From the NCBI GenBank assembly GCA_010015655.1, contig ML976714.1, positions 169,666 to 233,665 of the forward strand: a DNA stretch of 64,000 bases, written 5' to 3'. The notes below the pieces were generated by a model. The model made no database searches, was not told the DNA's origin, and worked only from the letters and a program-made list of their open reading frames with translations. The position numbers and the translations under genes are program-made. This document shows positions 34,307-44,723 of the stretch, piece by piece (position 1 is the stretch's first letter; the number at the start of each line of letters is the position of its first letter). Source of the DNA: Bimuria novae-zelandiae CBS 107.79. Taxonomy: Eukaryota; Ascomycota; Dothideomycetes; Pleosporales; Didymosphaeriaceae.

Positions 34307-34376
34307 GAGGATGGGGTTGACAAGAGCTAAAAGTAATCAAGGAGGCGTAATAGTCTGTGAAAGAGGTGTTGAGAGG

Positions 34377-34380
<4 letters not shown>

Positions 34381-34439
<59 letters not shown>
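34381..34439 (+). repeat. 59-base G homopolymer
   Basis: An uninterrupted run of 59 G directly follows gagaggggag. It lies in the presumed 3' UTR or just downstream of the ANCHR-like gene. Such a run can form G-quadruplexes on the plus strand and is prone to slippage in replication and sequencing, so its length may not be exact. Confidence 0.9.
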
Positions 34440-34440
<1 letters not shown>

Positions 34441-35014
34441 GTTGCCCTGTACACAAATGATGAGGCATGGAAAGGCGTGCACGGTAAGATGAGGGTGGTG
34501 GGGTTTGGTGTCGTCGATTCCAAGCCACGGCATAACGCAGTACAAAAACGCTGCAATTGTCGAAATCGCAACGATGTTAAAAAACTGGAAGCTTAGCGGG
34601 CGTGCGGCAAAGGCAGTCCCGACGGAACAACGGCCGCTCACGAACATGTGTGAGGTGGTTGGGCGGTACTGTTTGAGAGTGTGGGGTTTTGGTGTCGTCG
34701 ATATACCGCATCGGGTGCCGCTGCATTTGCGGGTGTTTGTTTTGGTTTCCTTCGGGACCTCTCACTTCCACCCCAGAGACGTGTCGGGACATTGGCGCGT
34801 CTGCTTCGCCTGCAATCGCTGCCGCAAATTCCGCAGCCTTCGTTGTTGCTCTTTCCACCACAGCACCACAAACGGGTCGCCCTCGCACGGCCTCCCAACA
34901 ACACAGCACCATAAAGCTCGCGACGACGACTGCGAGTATATGCAATCATCAGACCCAACATAGGTACCCGTAATACCCGCCGTCTTGCTACTATAAGCTC
35001 ATCAAAGTGTCACG
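34440..35014. other. Intergenic region with an imperfect internal repeat
   Basis: The words ggggtttggtgtcgtcgat (about 34500-34518) and ggggttttggtgtcgtcgat (about 34683-34702) occur 180 bp apart in the same orientation, suggesting an old small duplication. Overlapping frames on both strands show no domain. Confidence 0.45.
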
Positions 35015-36644
35015 ATGTCGGATCCGAAACTTGTGGATTGCCTGCACGGAGGTATGCGCCGTGCAGCCCTTCACAACAAGAGCCTCCCGAAATTCGACAA
35101 GAACTTCATCAAGCGTTGGGTCTCCGATCTCTCGCTAACATAGATTGAATTTGTGCGGGAACACACGCCTACAACCGCTCTTGGATTCAAGCATTACAAG
35201 GTTGCGCAGAGTTCAATCGCCGGGAAAGTCGTCCGCTATTATGATACAGAGGCGAAGTATGAGTCTTCATCCCTCAATTCTGCCCTAACGGGCCTCGCGC
35301 TCCAGGATACTTCGAGTCCATCAAATGGGGTTTCTGGAGGTACTCCACTCTCCCATAACACGACAACAAAGCGGGCGGCTGTGCGATCTAAAGGCGGGGA
35401 CGCCCCGATATCGGAGAAAGCAATCCAGCAATGGCTAACCAGTGATCAGTCCGATCCCAAGCCTAAGCCCTCGTCTGCTGAGAAGAAGACGGAGCCTAAA
35501 GCTCCCACCGTAACGACCAAGAGTGATGGCGCGGAAGGTTCCAAGTCAGAGCATGGCTTTGACGGAATCTATAGCCCCACGAAGCAATTCAAAACTCGCT
35601 TTGAAGGGCGGACAGTGTTCACCACCGTGGACCCCCAAGCTCAACGCTGTCACGGCTGGATCATCGCCCCTAGCCACCATTCACAATTACATTGAGATTC
35701 TACTGAGCCAAGATTTCGACATTACTAGTTTCGTTTTCGAGCATTTTCGTTCAACCGTGGCTTCTACAGCTACAGGTTCTCCCCGGTCGAAACTCCCCAT
35801 CGTTCTAAAGTACATACCGCAGGACATGGAGCACGTGCAAGCTTGCCAGTCTTCGTGGTGGTCCTGTGAAATCGCATCCACAATCATCCTATCCCTTGCA
35901 ATACCCGGCCATAAGCTCGGCGCGCAAATCAAGGACATTAATCATGGAAAGCCGAATGCAGTCCTTGCGGCTCATCCTGCCTGTTCGAACTCGGTCTTTG
36001 AACTCAACTTTATCCCGTCGGCATCGCTACGCAAGGCTTACAATCATGCCAAGGCAGCTGCTCTTGGTCTTGAGAAGAGCACGACCATCCTGTAGGTCAC
36101 ACTGTCTGACATGGGTTGGAATAACGTGCAAATGTCCCCTCTCTATGGAGGATGCTGAACGCAGGCTTTTCTGGAACTTCGGCCATAGCTTCATGCTTGG
36201 GGTGGGGCCGGAGGGCATGTGCATGTGGCAGTCGTTCAAGTCGATGGGACCCCGCCTCCACGATCACATATCACTCGGCGGAGCCAAAGTGCGAGATTGG
36301 AGGGAGGCCGACAAGTACGTTGGCGTGTTCGACAAGTTCGTCAGCCCTTCAAAGGTGAGCATGTTATATAACTTTCTGCTTTTCGAGCAATTACTCACCA
36401 TACGTAGAAATACAATTCGACCAAGAACGAGCAGTACAGGAAGCTGTTCGGAGTTAGTTGCCTGGGCATCATCGCCAGCCCTGAGATGAAAGCCAACCGT
36501 ATGGTGCCCCAGTTCGAGCTTTGGGTGGAGATTCGCACGGTCGAGAGTGTGCAAGCGGGTGATGTGCTCAAGTTCGACTGGAGCGTCGATGCAAACTCGG
36601 TCATGGCAGGGCCAGCCCGGCGGGTGACCATGACGTGGCGATGA
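35015..36644 (+). pseudogene. Decayed multi-exon gene of unknown function
   Basis: Coding-like sequence begins at ATG 35015 (MSDPKLVDCLHGGMRRAALH), meets an in-frame TAG at 35141-35143, and continues to 35695 through a Ser/Lys-rich region (KAIQQWLTSDQSDPKPKP). It then resumes in another frame from about 35674 (HNYIEILLSQDFDITSFVFE). Two downstream introns are intact: 36092-36164 (phase 2, gctgaac branch site) and 36355-36407 (phase 0). The last exons read LFWNFGHSFMLGVGPEGMCM, DKFVSPSK, then GVSCLGIIASPEMKANR and stop at 36642-36644. I found no credible intron to remove the TAG or reconcile the first frame change, so I call it a pseudogene. A functional gene with an unusual intron is the alternative. 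No family was recognised. Confidence 0.5.
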
Positions 36645-37192
36645 TTGGTCGGTGAACGGCTCTGGATTTGAAGCTTTTCGAAACGCATGATACGGGAGAT
36701 CAGGTTGAGTGCGGCTCCGTTTACAGTCTGACTCTCACAATTACGGCGTAAGAGACGATGAGAAGATAGGTTGAAGATTAAGTAAGAAAGGGGGATTACC
36801 ATAGGCACAGATTATCGAGCAAGCTACTTTATAGTTTCCAACCTATCCTCTACATTTAGCCCGCGTCCAGATCCTTGGCTCTTATTATCAGACACTCTCC
36901 CCCATGCGAGAAGGTTAGTTGGTGGTGGTCAATGGTGTTGAGCACCATAATCCCTGACTGGTGGTCACTCTGTGGACCGTGCACACACCTCGCTTAACTA
37001 TTGTCTTCAATTCAATGCTGCACTCCAACCCTTTGCAACACTCCCCGCACACAGCAACCAACACACGCTCGAGGTATGTCGACTTGCGGCATGCATGCCA
37101 TGGCAAGTAGACAGACTAAATTGGTAGCGGTACGCCGCTTTGCAGGTACCAATAGCGCTCGCTTGCGACCCTATTGAACCTCTTCGCCCAAC
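36645..37192. other. Intergenic region, ~0.55 kb
   Basis: No gene was recognised. The last 150 bp (gcttgcgaccctattgaacc and neighbours) may be the former promoter and 5' UTR of the ribosomal protein pseudogene. Confidence 0.45.
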
Positions 37193-37725
37193 ATGACTCG
37201 CACCAGCGTTCTTGCAGACGCGCTCAAGGCCCTCCACAACGCCGATTCCAAGGGCAAGCGCTAGGTTATCCTGCGCCCAAGCTACAAGGTGCTGACCAAG
37301 TACCTCGCCATCATGCAGCGCCACGGTAGGTCGAGAGATTTCGCATGCAGACGTGTAAAGTACTGTCCGCTGTGGAAGGGTACATCGGCGCCTTCGAGGT
37401 CGTCGATGACCACAGGGACGAAAAGGTAGTCGTCCAGCTCACCGGCCGTCTGAACAAGTGCGGTGTCATCAGCCCCCGGTACAACGCGCAGCTCAACGAC
37501 CTTGAGGAATGGGTCGTCAAACTCCTGCCGTCTCGTCAGTTCGGCTTTGTCGTTCTGACGACCTCGGCGGGCATAATGGACCATACGGAGGCGCGCAGGA
37601 AGCATGTAGCTGGCAAGATACTTGGCTTCTTCTACTGGAGCCGAGAGCGTCAACTGGCTGAAAAACTGCCCATCACTCTCGGCAGTGGTAGCCGAAGCCA
37701 GGTTCACATGGCGGCAATGTTTTGA
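37193..37725 (+). pseudogene. Ribosomal protein uS8 (RPS22/S15a) pseudogene
   Basis: ATG 37193 starts MTRTSVLADALKALHNADSK, the classic uS8 N-terminus. A TAG at 37262-37264 replaces the Gln codon expected in the family motif GKRQV. An intron-like gap of 53 bp (37326-37378) occupies an expected position and keeps GT and AG ends, but lacks a clear branch site. The second part reads [20 protein letters not shown], then [20 protein letters not shown] and KILGFFY, where the family ends. Here the stop has become TGG and the frame runs on to 37725. DDHRDEK replaces the usual DDHRSGK. Because uS8 is essential, a working copy must exist elsewhere. Intron retention means this is a DNA duplicate, not a retrocopy. 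Confidence 0.85.
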
Positions 37726-38729
37726 ATGTGCATGATCACGTTCATGGAAATCGTCTCTCGTTCAAGGATTAGGTACATCGATAAAACTTGAAAATCGATT
37801 CTGTGCAGGAAATTCTCTATGACTGACGTATCGACAACTCCTACGTGGGATTCGCCTCACCACCGCGGAGTAATCCATCATGAACCACGGTCGTCATCGG
37901 GAAATATCAGTTTCATGTGTTCCTGTGTGGGATGGACGTGCAGTGGGCAACAATCTGATGCGTGCTGAGGTGACGCGCGAAAATTAAAGTTGTGGCGTCA
38001 CTCTTACTTGCAATTAACGTGGCACCACCGCAACCGTCCATCTCGAACCTTCACCCTGCCCCTGCACGCATCAACACAGGGACAGCCCTCCGGGAGCCAC
38101 GGATGATCTGCCCTGCAAGATACCGCATCCTTTCAGTAGCTTTGCCAGCACGTCAAATCGGACCTTTTCACACAACCCTCTTGCGAGACCTCCGACTTCA
38201 TGGCCACCTGATCAGCCTTGGTCCTCTCGCCCCCCAGGCAAATCCATGGAAGTCCATCAAAATCATCATGTGAATCAGTCTTCCGCCTGTATGGCTCTGA
38301 CTCTACCTATGCGCTCAACTTGGCGATGAGCATGAACGCACCCGGTCGAACCTTCAACCGTGTATTCCACCCAATTGGTCGGTGTTTGGGGTCACATAGC
38401 AGTTCCTCGGAGGATGACGGAATGAGCGATCTTGTCTCGATTCCTGGATAAGGTGAGATATCGTGAGGTGGCAGCGTGCTCTTTGTCAACATGAAATCAT
38501 GGGCCCCCTGGTTCGAGCGAGAAGGTTCGCTGGCACACAGCAGCACTACGGAGAGACGTCGTCATAGGAGAAAAAGTCCAGCGCGTTGTTGTATAAGAGC
38601 GTTATATACATTCCATCATCATCATCATCATTATCCATCAGTTACTTCTCCTCCACTGAAGCTTGCACCTCCGCCCAAGCCAACTCTTTCAAGTACATTC
38701 TAAGGTTGTGAGCGTAAACCACACATACA
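37726..38729. other. Intergenic region, ~1.0 kb, with a (CAT)n microsatellite
   Basis: A run of CAT/CATT triplets lies near 38611-38637, upstream of the MARVEL-type gene. The other frames are short and featureless. The last 130 bp probably contain the promoter and leader of that gene. Confidence 0.45.
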
Positions 38730-39351
38730 ATGGCCTCCCCCAACACCTACGACTACGGCACCCCCGCCCCCGCGCGCAGCAAATCCATCCGCCCCGCTAT
38801 CCTCGCCAACCACGCTCTACACTTCATCTCCTCGCTCATCGTCCTCGGCATTGCTGCCTACTTCATCTCCGCCTTCACGCACAACACCCACCTGCGGTAC
38901 TGGGTCGGCCTCGCCGCTGCCGACGTCCTCTTCTACATCCCGACCCTCTTCCTGCCAGCTATCAAATCCTACAAGGGATACCTCGCGCCGCTCGCCCTCA
39001 TCTTCTCTTACCTCTGGCTCATCGCGTTTGTGTTCTCCGCACAGGATTACAACTACAATGGCGGGCAGTTGTACAATTCGCCGCGGGGGGCGAATAAGCC
39101 GCATTTGAAGTATACCCTGGAGGCTTTTGCGTTTATTGCTTTGTAAGTCTGCCCGAGTACATATCGGCATCGTCCAGAGATCTCTTAAATGCAGGTTACT
39201 AATACTAATGCTGAATAGCATCACCAGCCTCGTCGGGTTCTTCCTCGAGGCTAGGCTCTGGGATGTGCAGCGCTTCAAGGGTCGCAATAACATGCATGTG
39301 GATAAGCACGCTACTGCTCCCGCTGCTGAGACTGCGCCTGCGACTGTCTAA
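38730..39351 (+). CDS. MARVEL-like four-transmembrane protein (181 aa)
   Basis: Exons 38730-39142 and 39219-39351 join in phase 2 (TT|C) across a 76 bp intron with a ctgaatag acceptor. Four hydrophobic spans are visible: about 28-52 (ALHFISSLIVLGIAAYFISA), 58-78 (WVGLAAADVLFYIPTLFLPA), 84-105 (YLAPLALIFSYLWLIAFVFS) and 130-150 (FAFIALFITSLVGFFLE). A short hydrophilic N-terminus, the loop with DYNYNGGQ after span three and a charged tail (WDVQRFKGRNN) match fungal MARVEL-domain proteins of the plasma membrane. The exact role (membrane apposition or eisosome-associated) cannot be read from sequence. Confidence 0.8.
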
Positions 39352-42300
39352 GCCACCCACACCGACGGACCAACGCACCCCCCCCCCTTTTTTTTTTCAC
39401 CATCTCGATCACATAGTGATCCATAGCAAGACAACAGATACCAACAGCTCCAATGCATGGCACAGCCATGAGCCGGGGACGATGGGTGGAAGAAGTAATG
39501 GTATAATACGACGATGAGAATGTGTATGATGCAGCGAATGATTTTCATAGCACGGTTGTTTTTTCACCCGTTATGATGCGATGCACGAGATACCAATAGC
39601 ATGACTTTGCACGCTTGTACTATTAGATTTCTATCAATGTTAATTCTCGAACCTGTTCGTCTGCGATGAGTATTGTGAGATCTATGTGCTTGCGTGATCT
39701 GGAATGCGACGTTTGATATGGTGTCGTTCCTGGCATGATGGGATGGAATAGTCTCGTGAAGATATTCGAATTCAAGGGACAATGCTCGCGTCGACGCAGC
39801 TCTTTACGCGCGCTGTTAGACACAGAATTGTGATCAACGGGAATGTCCAGCACAAACGTTTAAGAGTACGCGACATCTGACGTCCTGCCCGGCACATCGG
39901 ATCGTCGAATACTCTGGAAACGACATACCTCGAAAACTGTGCTTGTCTCCTATCCCTGATCACTGATCAAAGCAGTCGGTGACTCGCAATCTTATGTAGA
40001 TGACAGATGTTTCAGTTACTCATGTATGAATTATCAACCGATCAATTTCACAAGCTAGCATTGCAAAGATGAAATAGCGTCCATTTGGACCTCGGACCGC
40101 GGAGAGGAAGTGCTGGCAGCGAGGCCACGAGTAGCATCCCTCGTTTTTGTATAAGCGGTCGTCGTATTATGTTATCTGTCGTGCCACCTGAAAATCGCAG
40201 TACCCATATTGCGAAATTCATGAGTGTTGGTGTCGTCAACCGGCTGACGAGCGCTCTACCGTGCGCCCTGAAGAAGTGTATATCGGCGTACCTCGATCGA
40301 CGCAGCGACACTGACTCCATGGCTTGTTAATGTACCATACTTTGAAAGCCACAGCGGTACAGCTGTCCGTCCATTGATCGACACTGCTAGTAGAATGCGC
40401 CATTTACGCCCTTCATACGTACTGAGCAGAGCCTCAACCGCCTCGCAGATACACGCGCTTAGTCTTGAGATCCTCTGGAAACGTAAGCCGATTGCAGCGA
40501 TATACTTATCAACTTTACCCCAACGTTGTTGGAACACTAGCCTCACGACGGCCCTGCACGTATATGGGGCCCATCTGCATGTACCAGATAATCGCTATTT
40601 TAGAAGTGCCTCGGACCACAAGGCCAGCTCGAGATAGCACCCGTTGCATAGACAGACGGGAAGGAGTGTCACGCCGCACCGCGGTTCGAAATCTGGGGGT
40701 AGGGTATGGGGGCGGTGATGGTATCGTGTAAGCTTCGATCGTGGGTCCAACATCTTCGGCAGTATGTGAGGGGTGACAAATCCACCTCGGCGTGAGACAG
40801 CAATTTTGGTCGACAAGTAGATAATTGGACGGGTCGCGGGTGTAACGCAGGTGATGGGAAAGCGCGTGCGCAAGGCTGGATGAAATGTGTTACTGGGTAT
40901 CGTGTCCGATGCACATGGGTCGCATAAATGTGCTCCTCGTGAAATTTCCTATTGGCCGGTCATGTGTGGCAGTGACACTGTGATTGCCAGTCCAATCTTA
41001 GTAACCAAATCGCTTGTGTTTTAGAACGAGGTGCAGATTCAGCCCCATGTGTTCGCGTAATGTTGAAGAGGGGCCAGAAGTGGTACGAACTCGACCAGAT
41101 ATTTGGAGAAACCGAGACTATTGACCAGGTCCAGCGACTTCGACGAAATCCTTCTCTAAAAGGATGTATAATCCGTGCTCAACGGTTGTGGCGCCGCATC
41201 AAGCTCAGACCGTTCACAGATAGCGGTCTGTATGAACGTTGTTGGCTACCACAAAGTACCGAGGGGCTCGTTCGAAAATGTTAAAGACACCGAGGTAGAC
41301 CATGTAGGCTGTGTGGGGGTGCGTCTTGCTGCAGGGTGTCCTTCGGAAGGTTGTCAGACAATGATGCTCCATCAGCTCGTTCTGCACCTTCACAAGATAC
41401 GTTTTGTCTTCTCCGCACCAGTCCAGCTGGTCAAGTCTGAGACAATTATGTGGTGCTGTTTTGCAAAATGACCTTGTAGTTGCGTGTTCTGTGACTGCCA
41501 GGTGCACTATGCTTGTGCCCATGTAGCAGAGAGTCGATGACTTAGCGGCTTTTCTTCAGTCGCCCGTGTCCTAGCTTGACTGCCCAGAGGCTTTGGTAGT
41601 GCATTTCACCGGTGAAGAGGCGTTGAAACTGACACGATCTTTGCCGGACGGAAGACGATCCTTCTATCGAGTCGTTACCCCTGCTTGTGCCATTTTTCAG
41701 CCCGGGCTTTCTGTGTTCATCCTTTCCGCATTCTCCTCAAACCAGGAGCAAGCTCGTCATAGAATTTCCGGCATGACCTGATCCCTGTAACCAAAGCATA
41801 TTCGATGGGCCGCTAGCAAAGTTGGGATGAACTTCACTGGGACAAGGCGTTCTCGTTGGCTGCGGGTGAGATCTCCCAGTCTCGTAAATAGAACACCGGA
41901 ACCCTTGTCTCCATATGAAATTTTCCGAATAGGTTATATCCGAGCTCGTCACACGATGATCTGTGCATTTGAGCAGACGCAACTTGCTTCATGAATTACC
42001 GAGCTGGCCACAAACCGCGTGGTCGACTGCGCTGGCTGTGCGTTCGTATCATTGCGAACGATCATGTGCGTTATACGTGCCGCCGACTTCCCGAAAACAC
42101 TACAAGATTGATCCGGACGTAGACGGCACAGGTCGGACTAGATTAATCGACTGCCTGGCCTTCCGCAGGCCACTAGAGGACCTCGGAAAAGCCTGATAGC
42201 AGCCTGCCGGATTTGATATCATGGGGTTGATGGAGTGCTCACGTAGGCAATCCAGACGTGAGTGTGCAGTACCTGACTTGGGGCACAAGCAAGCTTTGTG

Positions 42301-43326
42301 CACGTACCCGAGGTTGATAGTTCATGTAAGATACGGTTGTATCTACTATTCGGTAGTTCTAAGCAGGAACCGTTTCACCGATTCATATCAAGGTAGTCAC
42401 CGGCATGTCTCAGGCTAGTCGAGACGCTTTGAGCTTTATTTTCATGGTGGCGGTGCGGCCCAGATGCCGGTGCATGGTGATCGAAGGCACACCCTTTTTT
42501 ATTTTCCCATCATCGGACTTCGTGTACGACTGCCCGCGCTTACTAGATAGGCGCTCCGAAATAGCATGGTACCCGCATCCATGGGGCTGATAGCCCCCGA
42601 AGCACGTTGCCAAGCACCGCAAAGGTTCCACCATAGACACTGCTATTTCGACGATGCACCACCTCTTGAGGTACAACTTTGATTGTATGTTCCGTGCCGC
42701 ATTCTCTCGTGAATCTGATGGAACATACAGCATTATCCTCTGACCGGTACTGTTACTTGTAAGAGCTGGCTGTACTCTCCATGTCTCAGTTGGTCGGGCG
42801 AAGCCTCTTGAACCGAGAAGCACCGTTCAGCTCGTGGAGAGGGTAGATCGTTCTATTGCACGGACCTGCGTGTAAAAGGCCCCCCTCTTTGCTCAATGGA
42901 AGCCTTTGATTAGAAGCTGGACTGTGCTCTCTGAGTCGGATGCACGAACGGCTTCCCTTCCCGTCTGGCTAGACCAAATTGACACATTGTAGGGATATGG
43001 CAATGGCCCACAAGGGATGCAGTAGGTAGCTAACGAGCCAGACTTGCTTAGATGTCCTGAGCCGAGGGCGACATTTCTGTCCGACCCACGATACTTTGGC
43101 ATTCGCTACCATTTGGTGGTCGTGTCCGAGACATAGAGTCGGGCGAACTGCTGGTGTCTTTGGTCGAACAGGAGCACGAACCAGCCTCCAAATACAAAAG
43201 GCGAGTCTGAGAAGCGTTGAAGAGCAGATCCAGCAGCTCATTGCTTCAACAAACAGAGCGTCGTCAACCCTCCAACCTTCCGACACCAGTCCATCAGGCG
43301 GATCGATCCAAACTTGCTCAGAAATC
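39352..43326. other. Gene-poor stretch, ~4.0 kb
   Basis: A C then T tract (about 39380-39400) begins the stretch, probably in the 3' UTR of the MARVEL gene. After that no frame longer than about 140 codons exists and none has a recognisable domain. Base composition is near that of unique host DNA, not the AT-rich RIP type, and no inverted or direct repeats of transposon type were noticed. It may be old decayed sequence or hold non-coding RNA. Confidence 0.45.
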
Positions 43327-43598
43327 ATGTCGTATCCCGAACAACAGACGTCGGCCAATTCCACCAACCAGGTAATGATTATCTCTAGCTCTTGTGTTGA
43401 GAAATCAACTGACAGCTCTTGAAGCCAACTGGAACTGGATCAGGCACGCAGGCTCCGTCATCGCCAGCCATGGAACGTTTCTTGGCCCAAAAGCCTTGGG
43501 AAGAACCCTATTACGCTGCGAAGGCCCCGGCCGGCAATTTGAGAACCGGTAATAACACCACTACGTCGACTGGAAATGGCGGCGACAAGAAGGCCTAA
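43327..43598 (+). CDS. Possible small two-exon gene (75 aa), unknown function
   Basis: ATG 43327 opens MSYPEQQTSANSTNQ, then a 44 bp phase-0 intron (43372-43415, ends ctgacag), then a second exon to TAA 43596-43598 (PSSPAMERFLAQKPWEEPYY and a Gly/Thr/Asn-rich end). The EEPYYAAKAP segment looks protein-like and the intron has a good CTGAC branch site. Upstream sequence in another phase (VEEQIQQLIAS, 43215-43250) could be part of a longer first exon. No family was recognised and this could be a chance open frame. Confidence 0.35.
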
Positions 43599-44723
43599 GT
43601 GAGCGGCTTGCAAACGCAGAGGTTGAGTGACCGGACGGGGCCCTCATCTGCACGTTAAAGCTCCTTGGTCGTTGAGCACGAATCTAGACTCCGTTTTTTT
43701 GGTGAAAGGTATTTTGAGGTATCTGATCTGTACTGGATGATTTGAGGTCTGTACGAGTAGCCCGACCCGTGACGCATGGGTGAGCGTGTAACAGGCCGGG
43801 CAGTGGCTGAAAAGGACACTGTTTTGCAACGCTCCTTTTGATTTCATAATGAGGCGTTTCCTTGGTTGGAATTGTATTAGAGTCAATGATATACTGTCGC
43901 TCCTTCCACAGCCGTCAAGCCGACCTGAGCATCCGTGATGGTAGCCGCGAGACGCACGGCACATTGTTTGAAGGAAATCTTAGTGAGTATGTAGGAGAGG
44001 CAAGTCTATGCGAAGTGAGGATGGTAGTTGTCGATTGTGTTGACTGAAGGAACGCATACGATCGCGGGTGGTCGCGTTGAAAGCGCTGCCCCGCTCCTTA
44101 CCTAAGGCATGCCGCGGCGCGGCCAGTGCTACTGCCATGCACACATCCGTGAAGCAGGAGCATCACGCCTTTACCGATCCTTCATTGCTGATGCTGCAAG
44201 CTAAGCAGTAAGGTCATGACTGAATGTATCCGTGACTCGGGACTTACGGCAAGACCATGCATTGGCAAAGTGCACACACCGCGGCCGAGAAGCGTCAATC
44301 AATGCAGTGAGCATTACAACTGCAGCACATATAGGAAGAATTTAAGTCGGAAAGTGCCGTAGATGTGAGGAGGACAAGGTGATTGAAATTTGGAAAGATC
44401 CATGAAGACAGATGGTATATGCCATCAAGGAAGTCGCAGGGCAACTGGTTCCCGACGGGTAACTGAACAGTCGCAATAGCCGGGGCATGTCTACCGCAAC
44501 CCCACAGCCATCGACGCGCGTTTACTCTACGCGCTGCTGTGACTCAGCCTTCTGCAATTGAATTTGCTGAGTGAGAGCTGATGTTTTCACAATGCGTCGG
44601 GGCGCGCCGACGACGCGGGGTCACATGCACGGCCAGCACCGGCGTAAACTCAATGGCTTGTAGCATACCTCATTCTCCCAGTGCAGTGCTGCACAAGCTT
44701 CGCCTCCACCACAACCTAGCACC
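43599..44723. other. Intergenic region upstream of AMP deaminase, ~1.1 kb
   Basis: No coding sequence was recognised. It carries the presumed promoter of the AMP deaminase gene. No TATA box was convincing. Confidence 0.45.

Noticed and set aside
33430..34323. 297-codon minus-strand frame opposite the ANCHR-like gene
   Set aside because: Ser/Pro-only composition mirrors the Glu/Arg-rich real gene.
34327..34571. Proline-only or glycine-only proteins across the poly-G run
   Set aside because: They arise solely from translating a homopolymer.
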